Of a stretch of 64,000 nucleotides of DNA, positions 56,641 to 64,000 are shown one piece after another. Positions within the stretch are counted from its first letter, which is position 1, and each line of letters begins with the position of its first letter. The stretch lies in contig CM061098.1 of the NCBI GenBank assembly GCA_030770545.1, forward strand, positions 6,838,001 through 6,902,000. Reading direction: 5' to 3'. Under the pieces are notes generated by a model. The model was not told the origin of the DNA. It worked only from the letters and a program-made list of their open reading frames with translations, and made no database searches. This stretch comes from Macropodus opercularis. Its lineage: Eukaryota; Chordata; Actinopteri; Anabantiformes; Osphronemidae. Made by a program: the position numbers and the translations under genes.

Positions 56641-59629
56641 AATGGTGCTGCCACATAGGAAAGTCATTGTTCATGAATTCTTCTAAACATTTAGGAGAAA
56701 ATAGTTTATTTGTCTCAATCTTTCAAAAGGAGGATCGACGCTCCTCGTGTGGTGTCTGAAGGACATGCCAGAATGGGTTCCTGCAGCCGGCTGTCCATAA
56801 TTCTTTGTTTAGTTTCAGGTAGACTTTTGTCTGTTTTCGCCTTCAAGACAGAAACAGCCATGTCTCGGCCTGTCAGGTACTGGCCTTCAACAAGTTCTGA
56901 TCCAGCTTATATTTTATTGGATTCATACATCAAAACATTGCCGTTTCCATGATTGCTGGACGCCAGATCGAAGCTTTGATGCAACCTTCCTCTAACTCTC
57001 CAAAGACCAACAAAGGCAGCAGAGAGCAGCACCACAGCAACAATCCCCCTTAATTACAGTCAGAGCTATATCTAAAAATCCTGATGAGGGATACAAAGAC
57101 CCAAGTCTACAGAAGAGATTTCATTACTCGTTCCTCTCCTTACCTTTTCTGTGTTTGGCAAAGAAAAGGAACAAAGGAGGAACCCTACTGATTGAAAACT
57201 AGCAGAACAGTGAAACAACAGGACACAACTGATCGCTCATGCATGGCTGGGATTAGGATAAAAGTAGAAAGAGCATGGAGAAGAAAGCACACAACAAAAG
57301 AAACAGAGGACTGACAAACTTTTTTTTTCTTTTGTGCTGAAAAGGATGGAATGAAAGATCTGGTCATACGAAAAGATAAAGAGGGAACGATTACCAAACA
57401 GAGGCGGTCCTTTTTAGCCTCTGTACGCCTCCACTCTTGTTCCTTTTAACCAGCTACATGAAAGATAACGCTTGGGACTCTGGTGCCCAATAAGAGACGA
57501 ACACACTGGATAAAAATGAATTGTTTATTATGATATTAGTATTAACTCATTCATTATTTGTTGAAAGTCAAGTCAGATGAGTGCCAGTCATCTTCAATGT
57601 GAATGTCTAAGAGTGCAAGAATGGAACGTTGTCATTCCCATTGACCAACTGGCTTGTGAAAGTTGTTCATTACACACTAACTAACAAGACAGCAGTCTTT
57701 TCAGCCCCTGCCTCCACTAAATGGAGATCATCCAACAATACTTAGAGTGCCTCCCCTGCCTTTGGCCTCAGTTCAGATTCTATTCTATTCTTTATTTATC
57801 TCCCTCAACAAAAAGGAGGGGAAGGCAAGTGATTAGAATTTCTGTCTTTGACTTCTCCTCATTTAACGGGGTATTTGTGAATGTGGGGAGGTGATGGCTA
57901 CGCCTCTATTTCGCCGGCTCGTTTAAAGTGGTCGCCACTCGTCCTCCCTCCGTTTGGACCAAGGGGTAGTTGGGGGGGGGGGGGGGGGGTTAAGTTAACT
58001 TGTCTGGAGGTAAATGAGGTTGAGTGTGAAGTGGAGCATAGGTTTCCTAGGTAGGAGTCGATGAGTTTACAGCTATTGTGGGGACAGAAGCAAAGACTTA
58101 AGTCTCAAAGTGATTGTTTTGCTCAGAGAAAGGTTTGTACGCAAAGTAATTGGCTTGAAATGCACTATGCCAAACACAAACAGCAGACGAGACGTCGAGC
58201 AATGCTCCCGTTTCACATGAAGGCAGTTTATTATCATAAGCTGGTAATATCCGTTTCATTCAAACACTGATGCACGAACAATATGGATATTGTTATATTT
58301 GATCTACAAGTCAGAACTATACACATTTTTTATACATTTATTGAACCATTTTACCTACTTAAAATATTTGTTATAGCACTAGTGGTTGTTGTGTCAGACC
58401 CAAAGCAGGTAAAACGCTGATGTATTTAAGTGTCTGACAACGAGATTAGTGTGATGTCCTTCAGTTCACAATCAGGTCTATAAGCAATTCTCAGTAAATG
58501 AGAGGTTATTAAATATTAAGCTGATGTTATATGGGGATGTGCGTCACACTGAAACCAGCAACCATTAAACACTAACCATGAGGCCAGTGTGGGCCTGTGC
58601 CTGAATTGTAAGGAGGGAGCACTGCTCTGTGCTTCTTTTGTATATTTGTCGATAACATTATTGATAAGGGGATAATGGCAAAACTTGGACTGCAGGGATT
58701 TGACTGAAAATAACTCCAACATTATTTCTCTAAGTATCTCTCGTGTGCATTGATGGATGCTGAATAAGCCAACAATAGTGAGAACTAAAACTCAGTTTGA
58801 TAGGTATCGTGTGCAGCAACACACCAGCGAGTCTCTAGAGCGCCTAGAAATCCCAGAAATACAGTTCAGCATAAACGAGAGAGATGAGTTTTTAAGTGGT
58901 TGCTGAAAGAACACAGTCGACTGCCTGCACCAGCGATACACACAGCAGTATGAAAGCTTTGTGTGGTTGTATCTGCAAACAACAACTGGAGACGGGCGGA
59001 AACATGCAAACAAACACAAAAATGTCAGGATTATTTCTGTGTCACACTTTTATTTGAATAAAAATACAAAATCTGCTAAACCAGCAGCTGAGTTGGACAT
59101 AAATCCAGCTAATTGACACCTTTTTCATTTTTTCACACTAAATTCTTTGTTTTAGTTCCCAAAAGGCTCTAATTGATTGTTTAAATACGAAATAATTGAC
59201 AGTAAGTAGATTGAAGTCCTTACAATGTAAGAGACCATCAGTGTGCAGAGTAAACAGACACAGAAAGCAAACTTTCAGTCAACAGCACAGCCATTGTTGC
59301 ACGTTATTCATATGTTTGTTTAAGTGCCTCTTTCTCTTTTGAGGAAGTTCTTTCTATTATCCTGAAATATAAACCACGCATGTCGTCAATGTGGCATTTT
59401 GGAAAACAATAGTGTCTGTCCCCGAATGCAGGGGTCTACGGGGGATTTGTCTGTGCCACCCCCAATTCTCCCGCATCGTGTCGATGGCTTTTCTAATCGC
59501 CATGACTGACTGACCTTTAGGTTGGTCCCCTTCTGGGATTTACAGCTTTCACTGGCTTGACCTTTGGCACCTAACACTCCTACAGACAATCCCTTCATAT
59601 GAATCAAGCCCCGAAGCTGGACAAGAGCC
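56641..59629. other. Gene-free stretch with a G18 tract
   Basis: No recognised gene. G18 at 57972-57989 and T-tracts near 57318. Short frames lack motifs. Confidence 0.6.
57972..57989. repeat. G18 homopolymer
   Basis: Eighteen consecutive G residues; G-quadruplex-prone and liable to assembly length error. Confidence 0.96.
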
Positions 59630-60070
59630 ACTGCCGACCAATGTGTAGGCTGCTACCGCTACCTCAGCATGTCAAAACCTCTCTAGGTGGTATGATTCAG
59701 TCAGTGGTTCATTAACCCCCGCCTCCATGCACCCCCCTCCACCCACACCTCCATAAAAAGTTTCCCCATCGGCCTGGAGCAAGGTAGATCTGCTTAAAGC
59801 TTGGCCTAATGACGTGTGCCATGGTAGAGCTAAATGCCACCACCACATGTGGGGATGATTACAGGAAGTGGTGCAGAGGGACCTGAGGACTTGGGTGGGT
59901 GTAGGGAACTCAGTTGGGGCACAGAGGTAGTGAATTCCCACAGGCCATTGTATGGGGCTACTCAGCAAAAGCCCCATCCTGACCAGGTCACGCAAATTTA
60001 GGATCCAATGAAATTTAGGTCTGACAGGGGTCATGCTCTCCTAATCTTTAATTAAACAGCCCTGCAAGTC
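59630..60070. promoter_or_regulatory. Candidate conserved non-coding element
   Basis: Repeat-free sequence with a nuclear-receptor half-site (CCAGGTCACG near 59982), CTTTAATTAAACAG near 60045 and several E-box-like words. The 120-codon minus-strand frame across it (59672-60034) has no recognisable motif, so a regulatory element is the better reading. Confidence 0.3.
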
Positions 60071-63000
60071 TCAGGACAAACTTCTTAGTCTGCAGCCCTG
60101 CTCAGCACAACAGTCTTCTTCCAGAAACACAGTAGCTAAAGTAATACAGCATTTCCTCTATGGGGGAAGCAGTTAATCACCCCTGAGCAAACATGTGTAC
60201 TGGAGCGTGAAGGCATCATTTCTCGCACACTTCGTGATGAACCTTGTTCCCCTCCACGCTGGCCAGAGATCGCCTTTCTGTCACTGGCCGCATTAACGGA
60301 AAGTTGTTATAATGACACGTATTTGCTTAGTAAAAAGGTATCAGCAGGCATGTACACTGTCTTTGTCAGCTTTTACGGAGATGCTCTCTCTTCCTTCTTC
60401 TTAGTTTGCAAGACTTCAAAGGTCAGAAGTTATTATTTATTGCCTTGTTGAACTGTGGCTAATGAAATCACCAATACCTTAACAGAGCGAGTTGGTAACC
60501 TCCTACTCAATGAAGTGGCCTTTTCTCTCTTTTCTCCCAGACAAACAAAAACAAAACTACAAAGAGAGGCGGTGCATAAAGGAGCTTTTGGTCAGATGGG
60601 TCACATGTTGTCCATTGAGTCTCCGGTACCATCAACACCATTCAGCAGACTCTATAAAACCGGCAAGCTGCTTAAATACCTGACAGTAAAAAAAGAAACA
60701 AAAACAAAGAGAAAGAGGGGGAACAACAGATAAAATAAATAAGACAGGCCCTGTGACTGATGTGTATAGATGGTGCCGGAGAGTCACTGACAATTCAAGA
60801 AATGTGGCTGTGGCCACAAAAGGCGGCTGGAAAATACTGAAGGAGCTTGCTGGGCACATTTTTTAGGCCTTTCCCACTTGGACCCCCTTTTGAGTCTTTG
60901 TCTGTGCTCTGGCTCTATGAGAAAAGTCAATCACAGACACTTGGCTGTAGATTGTTAGTTTTTCTTCCACCGAGCATTTGGTTTCCCAGTCTTTAGACGA
61001 CTGAGATAACTTCTTTATCACCGGATAAAAAATGGGAATAAATATACTCAGAGGAAACAACAGTTAAAGGAAATAGTATAAACACAGTGATTCTCCTGTC
61101 ACACCCTGATTAAGATGTTACTCATATTATAGCCTGGAAATATGGCAACATCAAAAGATGAGTGGAAAAGAAAGATAAATACTGGGCAGTGATTAAAATC
61201 CATATTTATGCAGCCCAGTTTTCCTTGCGAGGGAATTCAGTGTGTTGGTTAGCTAGCTCTATTTGATCTGGGCTCAGAAAAGAGATGTCTGAACCTCGGG
61301 GGTCTGTGATCCTAGACTAATGCATGGGAAAAAATAGTCAATTATGTTGTAAATTATGGGGAGAGAGGCCTCAAAATATTTGAATGGCACAGTTTTTCGA
61401 TATATTTAAAGAGCCTACATGACACACACAAAAAAATGTGAAACTAGCAGGATGGACCGGTGAGCCTTTGGAGATTTGTGATTTATCAACACGGATGTTT
61501 CATACCTCAGCCTGTGCAACAGTGGAACTCCATCAAGCAGTAAAAAATGACTTGGCCTCAAAAACCCCTTAAACTTCACACAGCACACGGAAATGACACA
61601 GGAATTCTTTAAAAGGCAAAGTTTACATCAAAGCCTCCACATTCTGCTTCTAAGGCTGCAACTTTTCTTTCTGTTGCACAGAAAAGGGGAAACAGGAGGA
61701 AGTTCTCGAGATCTTTTATTACCCAATTCCAGTCAAGCTGTCCATAATAGCACCTTCTTTAATCGTGGAAGCTCCTCTACAATTTTGACCAAAGGTTTCA
61801 TCACCTTCAGGATCACAGTAGTGACAGAGTTTAGGCTTTAGTTGAAAGGAGCTGTTTTCACATTTAAGCCCAGGAATAATAGTGTGTAATTTCCCCCCAG
61901 TGTCCTATTTTCTTTCAGAGTTCGCTATAAATCAGAGTGAATTTGCCTTTGTGCTCTTAAATCCAGCTCACGCCACATTTGCAACATCATACTAATTCTG
62001 GCCTGGCAGATATCTGTCTTTAAAGTTAGATATTAACATTAAATTGCTCTTTAACCCAGTCTGCTTTACACATATTTGATCTGTACAGTCCCGCCCTCTA
62101 GTCCAGACTGAGGCATCCTTTCCAATGCAGTATTAGATCTCTAAAATGAGACCTAAACTGCAAGACCGCCTTAGTATTGGAGATAGTTTGTCTTTTATTT
62201 TGTTCGATAAATATGTGATAAAAACCATAAACTTATCAATCGGGTTTCAGTAATGTAGTAAAGACCTGTTCAATTCAAATTTAAAGACACATTCACAAAG
62301 ATAGAATAGATGTCAGGCAAGCACATATCAGGAGGATTATTTTTAAGTGAATCCTAACAAAAAAATGCTGTTTGCAGACAAACACAACACAAATGAACCA
62401 GGAACCACAAGACAGCGTGTTAAAAGGATTTTCTACCTCTGCTATTAGGGCAGAAAAGACAAATAATGATGTTTGCCTCGTTCTGCTTTGCTTCACATGT
62501 GCATTCCAAAATCCAAATTACACTTTGTCACTGTGACCAGTGGGCAAAAACTAAATACCAGTTAATTCTCTGCTTGAAATAGCATCTAGACGAGTAATCA
62601 TCTGTCCTAATCTTGGCGACGTTTTTCAGTAATGGAATAGATATAATGTTATTTCTTGCATGATGAGATGTGGTCGGCTCCCTCTTTGATCTTGTGCACT
62701 CGCCAGGAGTAGATTAAAAGGTTTGTGAAATCAAAATAAGTCTTGAATTGGTTTTTACTGAGGCGCTTAAATAAAAAATTTGCTTCATACTAAACATTAG
62801 GGGGCACGTGCACACGGGGGCAGTACCAACAGCTGTCTCATGCTCCTGTAACCTGCGTTATTTCTGATGCTCCCATTTGAAACGCGGTGCCAACCAGCTG
62901 GGTGCATTTTATTAAGGGATCACGCACGTGTAGCCTGAAAATCCACACTTTTAGGTTATGTTTTAACACGCGCTCAGAGATCACAGCCTATAAAATAATA

Positions 63001-64000
63001 AGCATGTCTTTGGTCATATTGCTGTGTGGTCAGAGGAAGGATGAGGGCTCCTTTTAGTGCAGGGCTGGAGTCAGGGGGGTGGCTATTTGAAGTGAGCACA
63101 GAGAGCTGGGTTTGATTGGATAAATCTAGGGCTTCACAGAGGAGCTGCCCCTGGTACAGGAGGGGGAGAGTAGATATATTTTTTTCCTGTGGCATTTTTC
63201 CCCATACAAGAAAAAAAGATGGGCACTGGAGCTAGGCTGGAACGCGATCATAGGCCAGCACCAGACCAGAGAGCTCCCCATTAAGGTTTTGGGTTATAAA
63301 CAGCATCTGTTTCAAATGGGGCTAAGACTAGAGGAGCTCTCACTCCCTCTTTCCCTCTGCCTGTACCACAGATCTGGCACCAGCCATCAAGTCTCTCTTC
63401 TCTCCCCTTGCTTCTCCCATCTCATCGCATTGCGTCTCTATTCTCCCTTCTCTTTAGAGTTTTATATTCCTCCTGCTCATTACGGCCCTAAAAGAAAAGG
63501 ATTTATTTAGTGCAAGAAAAGCTCAGCGCAGTGTAGGAGTACATACTGGTTTGTGTGTGTGGTGTCATAGCTGTCATGTGCACTGCTGTCTGCAGCTTAC
63601 AGATCCATGGAAGTGACAGCATAAACCACAAAATCACCACTTTTCCTAAGTGGTTTCCATAACCTAGTCCTTATTATCCATGTGAGCGCAAAATAAGAAG
63701 GACAAGGACATTTTAAGCAGAAATGAAAACGACATGTGGCCCCAAGAGAAAAATAGTTCTTGGCCATTCTGTGCAAATCTTAGGTAAATAGGCTGATATT
63801 ACAGGATAAGCAGCTTTTCAATTGCCTTAAACGGAAAACAGTCTTACAGCTGAGGCCACTTCTCTTAGAAAGGCTCTGAAAGAGGCTGCGTGCTGCCCTC
63901 TGCTGGCTCACGTACACAGTTTGCACTGGGACTGAATTTCACCTCGATGCTTTTGCAGTGCACTGACAATCAATAATTTCTACCTGACTAATTTTTATAT
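60071..64000. other. Gene-free stretch
   Basis: Intergenic to the window end. Sequence is of moderate complexity, with scattered TAAT words (for example ATTAAAATCCATATTTATGC near 61193). No gene, RNA or mobile element is recognised. Confidence 0.55.

Overview
The window looks like a piece of a ray-finned (teleost) fish genome. The one clear protein gene is a vertebrate-type, two-exon ZIC zinc-finger gene. The surroundings are AT-rich and non-coding, with vertebrate-style microsatellites ((ATT)n, (TG)n, (CACACG)n, long G and C/T tracts) and a short fish LINE-like tail. There is no sign of bacterial, viral or plasmid content.

Layout. Positions 1-1461 are the 5' flank of the ZIC gene, with a CRE, a forkhead/PAR-bZIP palindrome, a CCAAT box, TATA-like boxes and three short upstream ORFs. 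The gene lies on the + strand (CDS exons 1462-2416 and 4230-4855, 526 residues). It is best read as zic6, the divergent ZIC paralogue that in teleosts lies head-to-head with zic3. If so, zic3 should start just left of position 1 on the - strand. Intron 1 carries a 93-bp ATT microsatellite and a homeodomain-site-rich block. A likely poly(A) signal is at 5133.

From about 5.2 kb to 64 kb I find no gene I can name. This fits the gene-poor, enhancer-rich deserts known around vertebrate ZIC loci. The stretch mixes low-complexity DNA with blocks of evenly mixed, TAAT- or POU-site-containing sequence that look like conserved non-coding (enhancer-type) elements: about 6.5-7.0, 9.8-10.6, 11.4-12.1, 13.4-13.6, 18.4-18.65, 28.2-28.9, 30.7-30.96, 34.0-34.2, 56.0-56.6 and 59.6-60.1 kb. 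These are judged by eye, with no alignment. A YY1/RFX/CTCF-like cluster at 8.1-8.3 kb and a CTCF-like site at 42.5 kb are candidate boundary elements. A segment at 54.6-54.8 kb has three TCF/LEF sites around a nested inverted repeat.

The most unexpected content is a set of exon-like pieces inside the desert: a + strand cassette with strong splice sites at 36298-36396, a - strand cassette with near-consensus splice sites at 38561-38630, two GC-rich protein-like open stretches at 39.45-39.73 and 41.10-41.29 kb, a third at 42.72-42.99 kb, and promoter or first-exon-like spots at 24.75-24.89 and 33.14-33.17 kb. Together they could mark undescribed long non-coding RNAs or a small unrecognised - strand gene at about 38.5-43 kb. 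This is inference, and transcript data would decide it.
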